64,000 bases of DNA, from contig NZ_JARJHU010000001.1 of NCBI RefSeq assembly GCF_029269825.1, positions 62,001-126,000 of the forward strand, in the 5' to 3' direction. Source of the stretch: Pedobacter sp. JY14-1. Its GTDB lineage: Bacteria > Bacteroidota > Bacteroidia > Sphingobacteriales > Sphingobacteriaceae. The position numbers were made by a program, and so were the translations under genes. Within the stretch, counting starts at the first letter, position 1, and each line of letters begins with the position of its first letter. Of this stretch, positions 9,213 through 16,321 are shown piece after piece. The notes beneath the pieces are model-generated. The model ran no database searches and was not told the DNA's origin. It saw nothing but the letters and a program-made list of their open reading frames with translations.

Positions 9213-9219
9213 TAATTAA

Positions 9220-9240
9220 TAGCCGGTGCCATACCGGCTA
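9220..9240 (+). terminator. Short perfect hairpin after the Rpn-like gene
   Basis: An 8-bp perfect inverted repeat (TAGCCGGT / ACCGGCTA, loop GCCAT) starts 7 bp after the stop of the nuclease gene, between convergent genes. No T-run follows on the plus strand, so it could be a weak terminator or simply an RNA 3'-end hairpin. Confidence 0.45.
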
Positions 9241-9297
9241 TACTTACATGGATATGTACACCCTACTGTTGACAACAGCAAAAAACTACAGGCTAGG

Positions 9298-9954
9298 TTA
9301 CTTCATCGAGATCGGCACATTGTACTTCACTCTTACAGCTTTCCCGAATTGAATACCCGGCTCCCACTTCGGAGAATTTTCAACCACCCTGACAGCTTCA
9401 GCATCCAGTAATGGATGTACCCCTTCGAAAGCATATACATCTGATATAGTGCCGTCTTTATCAACGATGAAGCTGATCTTAATCACCCCCTTCGGCCTTG
9501 AGCTGAGGTCCCTGGGATACCGAAAATTTTCTGCGATGTACTTATAAAAATTGGACATACCGCCTGGAAATGTTGGTTGCTTCTCAAGGGAAACGAATTC
9601 TCTCTTATCCTCCTCACCGTTCTCAAGCCAGGACTTGAAGCCTCTGCTCTTATTGTCCTCATAATTGGTTTCCGTTTTTTTGTTTCCGTTTTCATAATAC
9701 CAGGTGAATACGCCCGTCTTTACCTCTGGCGCAAGCGAGGAATAGGTTCCTTTCATCTGGATCTTACCGGAACTGTAATAGTCTTCGACATCGTATTTAT
9801 TCAGTGCAGCCGTTTTGATGACGCGGTAATAAGAACTGTTTTCCTTCGACGACGATTTCCAATCAGCATCAAAATAAGTAGTATCAGTTTTTTGCGCGCA
9901 AGCGGTGGCGCCAAGAAAAACAAAAAGTGCGGAGAAAGCGGATCTAAGATTCAT
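9298..9954 (-). CDS. TonB-family C-terminal domain protein with MORN-like region
   Basis: The ATG at 9954 (MNLRSAFSALFVFLGATACA) gives a lipoprotein-like or Sec signal; the frame is open 16 codons further upstream without a sensible signal. The middle part (about 60-125) has toxin-antitoxin-like 'YYSSGKIQMKGTY' and 'WYYENGNKKTETNY' repeats of the MORN type. The C-terminus is a TonB_C domain: PTFPGGMSNFYKYIAENFRYP, VKISFIVDKDGTISDV and the closing WEPGIQFGKAVRVKY. There is no N-terminal cytoplasmic anchor plus proline-rich stretch, so it is a secreted TonB-C protein rather than a standard ExbBD-driven TonB. It lies 48 bp downstream of an AraC gene. Confidence 0.82.
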   Translation of the reverse strand: MNLRSAFSALFVFLGATACAQKTDTTYFDADWKSSSKENSSYYRVIKTAALNKYDVEDYYSSGKIQMKGTYSSLAPEVKTGVFTWYYENGNKKTETNYEDNKSRGFKSWLENGEEDKREFVSLEKQPTFPGGMSNFYKYIAENFRYPRDLSSRPKGVIKISFIVDKDGTISDVYAFEGVHPLLDAEAVRVVENSPKWEPGIQFGKAVRVKYNVPISMK

Positions 9955-10002
9955 GAAGGAAAGATACCGATTGTTTTGGAATACTTGCCAGGAATCATAC
10001 AT

Positions 10003-10917
10003 TCAATTGAACGCCTGCCGGAATTCCAATGGGGTCAGCGCGGTTTTTGCCTTAAAAAGCTTGCTAAAGGATTGCGAATGCTCAAACCCAAGGCTGTAGG
10101 CGATTTCGGATACGGAAAGGTCTGTAGCCGAAAGCTTTTCCTTTGCTTTTTCGATCAGTTTGTCATGAATAAATTGCTGGGTGCTTTGCCCGGTCAATAC
10201 TTTAAGCAGCGTGCTTAAGTAATTGGCCGAAATATTCAGGTCATCTGCTACCTGTTGCACGGATGGGATACCTTTGTTGATCAGCGTATCTTCATCAAAA
10301 TACGCCTGCAGTAAAACCTCCAGTTTATTCAGTATCTGGTGGTTGGTGATCTTGCGGGTCAGGAACTGGCGGTGATAAAACCGGTCAGCGTAGATCAGCA
10401 GGTATTCCAGTTGATTGATGATCAGTGATTGGCTGAAACGGTCCATATTGGACTGATATTCCTTTTCTATCTTTTGAAATATCTCAGCGATCACAGCCTC
10501 CTCCTTTTCTGAAAGAAACAGGGCTTCATTCACCTTGTATTGAAAGAATTCGTAATTTTTGATCTGTGCGGCCAGCGGCGTATTCCAAAGCAGGTCAGGA
10601 TGGACCAGTAAAAGCCAACCGGTCTGACTGACCGCTACGTCAGGCTTGATCTGCACCTGCAGTAGTTGTTGCGGTGCAAAAAAGGACAGCACACCGGAGT
10701 CAAAATCGTAAGGCTGCTGGCCATAATTGAATTTAGCTTGCACATTCCGCTTCAAGGCGAACATATAAAAATCCTGTAGCCACCTCAGGCTGTCAGTATT
10801 GTCCGGATATTTGACCTTGCTGTAATCAATTAAACTGATCATCGGATGTTCGGGTCCCGGCAAGCCATAATAGGTATGCAGGTCTGATAGGGTATGAAAA
10901 CGGAATGTGCCAGACAT
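10003..10917 (-). CDS. AraC-family transcriptional regulator
   Basis: An N-terminal cupin-like sensor part (about 1-180: FNYGQQPYDFDSGVLSFFAP) is followed by a two-helix-turn-helix AraC domain at about 205-300. Its first recognition helix lies in VADDLNISANYLSTLLKVLTG and its second in SEIAYSLGFEHSQSFSKLFK, closing with TALTPLEFR. It sits 34 bp downstream of an SDR gene on the same strand, in a DoxX-SDR-AraC run, and may regulate that run. The ligand is unknown. Confidence 0.92.
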   Translation of the reverse strand: MSGTFRFHTLSDLHTYYGLPGPEHPMISLIDYSKVKYPDNTDSLRWLQDFYMFALKRNVQAKFNYGQQPYDFDSGVLSFFAPQQLLQVQIKPDVAVSQTGWLLLVHPDLLWNTPLAAQIKNYEFFQYKVNEALFLSEKEEAVIAEIFQKIEKEYQSNMDRFSQSLIINQLEYLLIYADRFYHRQFLTRKITNHQILNKLEVLLQAYFDEDTLINKGIPSVQQVADDLNISANYLSTLLKVLTGQSTQQFIHDKLIEKAKEKLSATDLSVSEIAYSLGFEHSQSFSKLFKAKTALTPLEFRQAFN

Positions 10918-10951
10918 AAGCTAAAATTATTGATTTTCCTTGTATTTGCCG

Positions 10952-11809
10952 TTATTCTGTGATACCGGTTGATTCAGTCAGTTCCAGGTTGGCAGCTAAT
11001 GCGTTTTCGATGATCTCGATCTTGCCTTTAACCAGAGCAGCCGTATCCACACCGACAAAGAAATGTACAGGAGGCTGTTTTTGTTTGCTCAATTCAATAA
11101 ATGCACTTGCAGCCTTTTTAGGATCATTCGGCTGACGGCCACTGATCTCATTAAGGTGCTGTGCTTCCACCTCACGGGCGTTCGCATAAGCATCTATGGC
11201 GTTGGCAGGCAACATGGCAGAGTCTTTTTCCAAAAAGCTGGTCCGGAAGTATCCCGGGTAAACCAGTGTGGTATGCACGCCGAACGGTGCCATCTCAACA
11301 GCCAGTGCTTCAGTATAACCAGCCATCGCGAATTTGGTAGCACAGTAAATGCCGAATGCCGGATAGTTACCCACAAAGCCTCCGATAGAGGCAATATTGA
11401 AAATATGACCAGACCGCTGCGCTCTCAAATAGGGTGCCGCATGACGGATCACATGTAAGGGGCCAAATACATTAACGTCGAAGTTCCGCTGTACTTCTTC
11501 GGCTGACAACTCTTCCACTGCGCCGATCTGACTATACCCGGCATTGTTCACGATCACGTCTATACGGCCAAACTTGTCTATTACCTGACCGATCACCCCC
11601 TTTACGTCACTATCGTTGCTCACATCCATATTCAACGCCAGGAAGTTTTCCTGCACGCCGATCGCCTCCGTCAGTGCTTCTCTTTTTCTCGATGTAGCGG
11701 CTACCCTATAACCGTCAGCCAGCAATTGTTTGACCAGATCAGCACCCAAGCCCTTGGAAGCGCCCGTTACGAACCATACTTTTTCTGTTTGCTTTGTTTC
11801 TTTTGTCAT
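10952..11809 (-). CDS. Short-chain dehydrogenase/reductase (SDR)
   Basis: I chose the ATG at 11809 (MTKETKQTEKVWFVTGASKG); 26 extra in-frame codons upstream lack SDR character. It is a classical SDR: the Rossmann motif TGASKGLG near residue 14, NNAG near 87, catalytic Ser in FNIASIGGFVGNYP and the Tyr/Lys pair YCATK. The extended C-terminus (ANLELTESTGITE) is typical of the NADP-dependent oxidoreductases that AraC/DoxX clusters often carry. The substrate is not predictable. The gene is 100 bp downstream of the DoxX gene and 34 bp upstream of the AraC gene. Confidence 0.92.
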   Translation of the reverse strand: MTKETKQTEKVWFVTGASKGLGADLVKQLLADGYRVAATSRKREALTEAIGVQENFLALNMDVSNDSDVKGVIGQVIDKFGRIDVIVNNAGYSQIGAVEELSAEEVQRNFDVNVFGPLHVIRHAAPYLRAQRSGHIFNIASIGGFVGNYPAFGIYCATKFAMAGYTEALAVEMAPFGVHTTLVYPGYFRTSFLEKDSAMLPANAIDAYANAREVEAQHLNEISGRQPNDPKKAASAFIELSKQKQPPVHFFVGVDTAALVKGKIEIIENALAANLELTESTGITE

Positions 11810-11909
11810 TGTCTGATGATTTAATGAAACAAAGGTCCGTAATGGTGCCATCGGGGATGTAACCGATTCTTGGGTAGTTGTGTTCATTTCTCTCCAGGCC
11901 GACCGGTAA

Positions 11910-12290
11910 TCATAACACCTTCCCGAGTTTACGGTCAGATGGCCGGAAATACCACGATATAATGGTCAGGATCAACAGCAGCACTGGCCCGAAGTACTCT
12001 ATAACGCTGTCGCCATGTGCCAGGTGACTGAATATCGCCCCGGTCATCAGAAAGAAAAATCCCGCATAAGCCCATTCTTTGAGCAGCGGTGTTTTAGGCA
12101 TGATGACCGCTATGATACCGAGGATCTTCCAGATGCCGATAATGGTTAGAAAGTAGGTCTGGTAGCCAAGCGCATTCATCTTTTTTACTTCATCCTCCAT
12201 ATGCATGAGTTGGACAATACCAGTTGATGCCATACCTAGTCCCAGCCATAATGTCGCTACCCAGTAAATGATTTTGTTTCCCTTTTTCAT
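11910..12290 (-). CDS. DoxX-like membrane protein
   Basis: This 126-residue protein has four hydrophobic helices (KIIYWVATLWLGLGMASTG, YFLTIIGIWKILGIIAVI, EWAYAGFFFLMTGAIFSHL, PVLLLILTIISWYF) and the pattern of the DoxX_2 family. Such proteins are small inner-membrane proteins tied to redox and thiol stress, and are commonly induced by HxlR, TetR or MarR regulators. It is the first gene of a DoxX-SDR-AraC run. Its upstream region carries a strong-looking -33/-7 promoter overlapped by two palindromes, so it is probably under a repressor not encoded here. Confidence 0.88.
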   Translation of the reverse strand: MKKGNKIIYWVATLWLGLGMASTGIVQLMHMEDEVKKMNALGYQTYFLTIIGIWKILGIIAVIMPKTPLLKEWAYAGFFFLMTGAIFSHLAHGDSVIEYFGPVLLLILTIISWYFRPSDRKLGKVL

Positions 12291-12329
12291 GTCGTTATTT
12301 TTATCATGGTTTCTTCTTAAATTAATTGC

Positions 12330-12345
12330 GTAGTCATTTGACTAC
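12330..12345 (-). promoter_or_regulatory. Operator palindrome 1 upstream of DoxX gene
   Basis: GTAGTCATTTGACTAC is a perfect 7-bp inverted repeat around a central TT. It lies immediately downstream of, and shares one base with, the -7 element of the DoxX promoter, so a bound protein would block transcription initiation. A second, imperfect copy lies 26 bp away. Confidence 0.7.
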
Positions 12346-12376
12346 AAATATATACGTAGCCATTTAACTACACAAA
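12345..12376 (-). promoter_or_regulatory. Bacteroidota-type promoter of the DoxX-SDR-AraC run
   Basis: On the minus strand TTTG (12373-12376) is followed after 20 bp by TATATTTG (12345-12352), a full match to the Bacteroidota -33 (TTTG) and -7 (TAnnTTTG) elements. Transcription would begin near 12340, leaving a leader of about 50 nt before the DoxX ATG. Confidence 0.75.
12356..12371 (-). promoter_or_regulatory. Operator palindrome 2 upstream of DoxX gene
   Basis: GTAGCCATTTAACTAC matches palindrome 1 at 14 of 16 positions. It fills the spacer between the -33 and -7 elements. The 26-bp centre-to-centre distance is about two and a half helical turns, compatible with two repressor dimers. Confidence 0.65.
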
Positions 12377-12500
12377 TTTTCCGAAAGATTTTTTAGAAAT
12401 GCAAAAATATCTGCATTTACGACGCTATCTGCTGCGAATCCCGTACATATTCGGCGTTGCACACTAATTAAGCACACAGGCTTTGCATCTTATGAAATGT

Positions 12501-12508
12501 TATTTTTG
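12501..12508 (+). promoter_or_regulatory. Candidate -7 element abutting the TlpA-like gene start
   Basis: TATTTTTG fits TAnnTTTG and ends 6 bp before the ATG at 12515. A TTTG lies at 12482-12485, 15 bp upstream, which is shorter than the usual spacer. If active, the transcript would start at or within a few bases of the start codon. Confidence 0.4.
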
Positions 12509-12514
12509 TAAGCA

Positions 12515-13114
12515 ATGACAAAGAAAAATGACCGTACAACTGCCGGGCAGTGGCTGCGAAATCACTGGGGATCGGTAATCCTTATCATATTTATCGCTTT
12601 AATGGTCTTTAGCCCGGCATCAAAGGCCTGGGTAATGCAGCAATTGCTTCGAACAGGCCTGTTCAACGCCCATGTGGCAGATACGGAACGTAAAGCCGGT
12701 CCGGGCGTCGACTTCAGTCTGGGATTGAAAGATGGCCGGACGATCCGCATGTCTTCCCTGAAAGGAAAAGTTGTCTTCATTAATTTCTGGGCATCCTGGT
12801 GCCCGCCCTGTCGCGCCGAGTTTCCGGGAATGATCAAATTGTATAACCGCTTTAAGGACGACGACCGCATTATATTCCTGTTCGTCAATGAAGATGACAA
12901 CCTGCAGACCGCCGAAGAATACCTGAACCGCGAAAATTACCAGTTGCCCCTGGCTCTTAACCAGGGTGGCATTCCCTCCGCAATATATAGCGGCAATTTA
13001 CCCACCACGATCGTTTTAGACAAAACCGGCCAGCTGAGGTACCGCCACGAAGGTTTCGCTGCCTATGACAGTCCGGAGTTTATGGCACAGTTGGAGCATC
13101 TTGTTAAAGAATGA
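12515..13114 (+). CDS. TlpA-type membrane-anchored thioredoxin-like protein
   Basis: An N-terminal anchor (SVILIIFIALMVFSP, about residues 21-35) is followed by a periplasmic thioredoxin fold with INFWASWCPPCRAEFPGM. The CPPC active site is near residues 94-97. Cis-proline is likely in the IPSAIYSGNLPTTIVLD loop. Such proteins reduce disulfides or support cytochrome and cofactor maturation in the periplasm. It stands alone, divergent from the DoxX gene, so its partner cannot be told from context. Confidence 0.9.
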   Translation: MTKKNDRTTAGQWLRNHWGSVILIIFIALMVFSPASKAWVMQQLLRTGLFNAHVADTERKAGPGVDFSLGLKDGRTIRMSSLKGKVVFINFWASWCPPCRAEFPGMIKLYNRFKDDDRIIFLFVNEDDNLQTAEEYLNRENYQLPLALNQGGIPSAIYSGNLPTTIVLDKTGQLRYRHEGFAAYDSPEFMAQLEHLVKE

Positions 13115-13152
13115 TTAATTTAGGCCTTTATTTCATTATCATTACAAGTTAA

Positions 13153-13281
13153 GCACGCGGAAAAGCTGCCGTTGTTGAAAACCTGCTGATCAAACTAGGC
13201 TTTTCTGATGAAAAAGCCGCAGAAATTGCTGAAGTCTCTGTCGAATTTGTGAAAAAAGTCAGAGCTTCAATAAACAAGTAA
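13153..13281 (+). pseudogene. C-terminal remnant of an Rpn/PD-(D/E)XK-type protein
   Basis: After a stop at 13150-13152 the frame encodes 42 residues: ARGKAAVVENLLIKLGFSDE, then KAAEIAEVSVEFVKKVRASI, NK and a TAA at 13279-13281. There is no start codon. The pattern of a charged run, then 'VVENLL..GFSDEKAAEIAEVSVEFVKKVR', is the helix-turn-helix-like tail seen at the end of many Sphingobacteriaceae nuclease-like proteins, including the layout of the intact gene at 8319-9212. The body of the gene is gone. Confidence 0.5.
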
Positions 13282-13310
13282 AAGACAAACTATAACCAGC
13301 GGACTCAAAT

Positions 13311-13676
13311 TCACGATGTAGATTTCAGCGGAACTACAAAAGCCTTCAGTTCATGCATCTTTCCATCCCTGAAAGTCCACACATCACAATACGAATAATC
13401 AACCATCTCCCCCTGCTGATCCTTCAGGCTAATTTTACCGATAGCAGTAACCACCTCACCTTCGGCAATCATGCGTTCCACTTCAAACTTTGGCGGCTCC
13501 AGATACGTTTCGGCCATATACCGCCGGACGGCTTCCTTGCCATCCAGTACCTGATCGCCGATGAAATCCCATTTGGTGTCCTCCGTGCAGAAGCTTAAAA
13601 AACCTTCATGGTCTCCCCTGGACACTGCGGCATTAGCCAATTCCAATGTCTTTTTATTTTGTGCTGTATCCATCAT
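13311..13676 (-). CDS. NTF2-like / SnoaL-like family protein
   Basis: This 121-residue protein has the cone-shaped NTF2-like fold pattern: ALELANAAVSRGD-type first helix, FLSFCTEDTKWDFIGDQVLDG, the middle strand MIAEGEVVTAIGKISLKDQ and a final YCDVWTFRDGKMHELKAFV. Members are small cyclases, isomerases or ligand-binding proteins; no specific role can be given. It starts 2 bp after the stop of the DUF3606 gene, so the two form a unit. Confidence 0.85.
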   Translation of the reverse strand: MMDTAQNKKTLELANAAVSRGDHEGFLSFCTEDTKWDFIGDQVLDGKEAVRRYMAETYLEPPKFEVERMIAEGEVVTAIGKISLKDQQGEMVDYSYCDVWTFRDGKMHELKAFVVPLKSTS

Positions 13677-13678
13677 CC

Positions 13679-13849
13679 TTAAGCTTTGTTCAGATATACC
13701 TTTACCAATTCAATCTGATTACCGACCGCTTCCACAGCCTCCTTCAGCTGATCATTGGTCACTTTTAACTGACTGGTCCAATACTGCAATTCATAATCGT
13801 TTTCAAGATCAATGAATTCAGCATCTGCGTACTTATATGCATTTTCCAT
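13679..13849 (-). CDS. DUF3606 domain protein
   Basis: I chose the ATG at 13849 (MENAYKYADAEFIDLENDYE), as the upstream 13 codons are hydrophobic and out of character. The 56 residues contain the DUF3606 pattern: a W near residue 24 in YELQYWTSQLKVTNDQLKEAV, followed by VGNQIELVKVYL. Function is unknown; such small helical proteins are often seen with stress genes. It overlaps nothing and precedes the NTF2-like gene by 2 bp. Confidence 0.78.
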   Translation of the reverse strand: MENAYKYADAEFIDLENDYELQYWTSQLKVTNDQLKEAVEAVGNQIELVKVYLNKA

Positions 13850-13919
13850 AAAAATTGATTGTAAAAGAATAACAATTAAGCCAGGCAACTGGTTTTATAA
13901 GCGTAAAGCATCAAATCTA

Positions 13920-15002
13920 TCAGGGTTCCGGATGAACAGCAAGCAGATGATTGGATGTATGAAAACTGGCCGTCTGGCTTTTGAATTTGGCATATCCCAG
14001 CGTGTATTCCTTTCTGTAATCCCCGATGGATCTGAAACTTTTCACGTAATGTGTTGCCCGAAGTAAAAACAGTTTATAGCGCCGCAAACGTGGAACGCCA
14101 ATGTTTAGCATGCCGGATAGCTCCTCTCCAAGTAAATAACGCATCAGACCAATAATGTCACCGGCAGATGCAGCACTGTTATTCACCTTTAAAATATGGT
14201 CAATCAGAGATTTAGTAAGCTCCTGCCCGTGTTCCGACATGCGAAACTGCCGCCTTTTGATCATGGTATCCAGTTGCTCCGCCTGAGTAGCATTTTCTGG
14301 AATCAGGTCTTGGTGTAACCCGCTCAAATAACCGATAACTGCCCAGATGTGCATAAATGCAGCCTGTTCCTCTGCGCTGACTTTAAAACCCAAAAGGCGC
14401 AATCCACGGATAACAATAAACGAAAATGAAAGATTGGTGCCAGCCATGTCTTCCTGATTAACCGGCAGACCCCAGGAATAATCCCATTTGCCACTCAGCT
14501 GTGTATAATACCTCACTGTTGCGTGAATTATTCGTATTTTGAGGATTTCCTCAAACCCGGTTCCCGTTGGAACGAACGCATCCGGAGACATAACTTGCCA
14601 TACGAAAATTGCGGTATCAAATAAACGCTGGGTTGTATGATTACGTATTTTGTTGGATAGGTGCAACACCATTGCGCCGTTCGCCGCCGTATAACAGTAA
14701 GGAAGTGAAAGCAGGCCAAGTAAATTCATGATCATTTCGGAATGCCTGGCAAAAAATGCAGCCCCCTGCTCCATTAAGTAAGCATCTGACCAGGCGGGCA
14801 ATGCTGCCGCCTCCTGAATCATAGCTACCCCGGGAAACATTTCCGCTAATGACCCTGGTCGGGCCGGAGAATGCATCCACTGCTGCAATTGGGCTTTGCT
14901 TGCAGAATTTGAAAATACGTGTTCCACAAACTGATCAGCCGGATCATCACCACTTAACCTTTTGGCGGCTAAAAATTCATTTGTATACATTTCCTCCTCC
15001 AC
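13920..15002 (-). CDS. MpaB-type oxygenase (DUF2236 family)
   Basis: This 360-residue helical protein has the DUF2236/MpaB pattern: an N-terminal PGSLAEMFPGVAMIQEAAAL, LLSLPYCYTAANGAMVLHLS, RLFDTAIFVWQVM, RIIHATVRYYTQ (the R-x-x-H-A-x-x-R signature near residues 170-180) and WGLPVNQEDMAGTNLSFS. Characterised relatives are haem-dependent oxygenases acting on isoprenoid or rubber-like chains or macrolactones. The conserved Arg and His are present. It starts 6 bp downstream of the flavin reductase gene, so the two are probably cotranscribed. Confidence 0.85.
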   Translation of the reverse strand: MEEEMYTNEFLAAKRLSGDDPADQFVEHVFSNSASKAQLQQWMHSPARPGSLAEMFPGVAMIQEAAALPAWSDAYLMEQGAAFFARHSEMIMNLLGLLSLPYCYTAANGAMVLHLSNKIRNHTTQRLFDTAIFVWQVMSPDAFVPTGTGFEEILKIRIIHATVRYYTQLSGKWDYSWGLPVNQEDMAGTNLSFSFIVIRGLRLLGFKVSAEEQAAFMHIWAVIGYLSGLHQDLIPENATQAEQLDTMIKRRQFRMSEHGQELTKSLIDHILKVNNSAASAGDIIGLMRYLLGEELSGMLNIGVPRLRRYKLFLLRATHYVKSFRSIGDYRKEYTLGYAKFKSQTASFHTSNHLLAVHPEP

Positions 15003-15008
15003 TTTAAC

Positions 15009-15653
15009 TTACTTTTTTCTGGGGCTGCCATCTGATACATGATCTGGCTTTGCATAAGGTAAACGTTCCAGAAATGCCGTTCGGTAGTAGGAGTCCAGTC
15101 CAGCTACCGTTAAGGTCCCTGCCACAACGTGATTGAGGGTTCCATCTGAAGTAATTACATCATCAGCAGTTAAAATCTGTGTGACCTCACCGATGACGAT
15201 GCTGGTACCATTAACTGCAATATCTAAAACCTCAACGAGATCTAAGCCTATACGTACAGATGATTCGGCTACAAACGGTGCTTTAAATCCATCTATATAT
15301 TGTTCCGTAAATCCACAGATAGCGAACTCAGATATTCCGGATGGATAGGCCGCACTGGTCTGGTGAGCTTGTTTGTACCAGTCTGGCAACACATTGTTCA
15401 AGGTATACTGTCCACTCGAGACGATATTTCGAAGCGTATCATTATGCGCTCGGGCTGGCCGCATCACCAATCCAAGCAATGCTGGATTTGATCCCATGTG
15501 AAAAACCGAACTGACTATGCACAGGTTAGTGATGCCATCTGTACACTGCGTTCCAAGCAGGTTTAGCGACCTGTAACCTACCAGACTGTTGATCAGGTTA
15601 ATCCGGTATTGCTTATCAAGCTGACTGCAGCGTTCATGGTTAATAATTATCAT
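15009..15653 (-). CDS. Flavin reductase family protein
   Basis: The 214-residue protein matches the flavin reductase-like FMN-binding barrel: an N-terminal TDGITNLCIVSSVFHMGSNP (flavin-binding loop), PALLGLVMRPARAHNDTLRN and SGQYTLNNVL, then a beta-rich rest with TSIVIGEVTQILTADDVI. Such enzymes reduce FMN with NAD(P)H, or are flavoprotein oxidoreductases. It lies directly upstream of the MpaB-type oxygenase, hinting that it supplies electrons, though MpaB enzymes are not known to need flavin. Confidence 0.83.
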   Translation of the reverse strand: MIIINHERCSQLDKQYRINLINSLVGYRSLNLLGTQCTDGITNLCIVSSVFHMGSNPALLGLVMRPARAHNDTLRNIVSSGQYTLNNVLPDWYKQAHQTSAAYPSGISEFAICGFTEQYIDGFKAPFVAESSVRIGLDLVEVLDIAVNGTSIVIGEVTQILTADDVITSDGTLNHVVAGTLTVAGLDSYYRTAFLERLPYAKPDHVSDGSPRKK

Positions 15654-15877
15654 TGGCCATATTCATAATCCATGTATTATTGTTATTAATCTCTATATTT
15701 TCCAGAAGATCTTGCACCATATTAATATCAGAAATTACATAAGTAATAGTAATTTAGCACAATAATAAACCAAATAACAAAATTAATGAAAAATATTAGT
15801 ATAAAAATATACTATTAAACGAATATCCATGTACTGCCTTACTGGCCGCAAAGCCAGAATTTTCATATCTTTAATTT

Positions 15878-16300
15878 ATGACAACGGTCGCAACTGAAAT
15901 AGTGGTTCCCCCAAATGCATTAGAAACGTCTTCCGGGTTTACCTGGCTTGATGAAAATGGAATTATAATGGCTGTCGGTTCCAGTCACCAACTCCATACA
16001 TTAGCGCATGCGATAGAGAACACGGAGATGATTGCCGCAATAGCGGGCAACGTAAGACGGCCATTTCTCATTGACCTGACCAAAGTCAAAACAATGTCTA
16101 AGGAGGCGCGCGAATACTACGCCGGTCCGGAACCCGAAAAAAGCATCACGGCAGTTGCAATAGTGACAAAGTCCTCCGTGGGAAAGGCAGTAGCTAATTT
16201 CTTTTTATTACTGACAAAACCATCCGTACCGACACGGTTATTTACAGAGCATAATGAAGCTATAGAATGGCTCTTGCGGCAAAAGGAAAGTTTACGATAA
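15878..16300 (+). CDS. STAS/SpoIIAA-like small protein
   Basis: The 140 residues form an alternating beta/alpha pattern: GFTWLDENGIIMAVGSS, HTLAHAIENTEMIAAIAG, RRPFLIDLTKVKTMSKEARE, VAIVTKSSVGKAVANFFLLL and TRLFTEHNEAIEWLL. This fits the STAS-like proteins of Bacteroidota that lie near sensor kinases. The serine typical of phosphorylatable anti-anti-sigma factors is not evident at the usual loop. The PAS histidine kinase gene that follows is convergent, 21 bp away. Confidence 0.65.
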   Translation: MTTVATEIVVPPNALETSSGFTWLDENGIIMAVGSSHQLHTLAHAIENTEMIAAIAGNVRRPFLIDLTKVKTMSKEAREYYAGPEPEKSITAVAIVTKSSVGKAVANFFLLLTKPSVPTRLFTEHNEAIEWLLRQKESLR

Positions 16301-16321
16301 GCACACCACAGCAACAGGACG

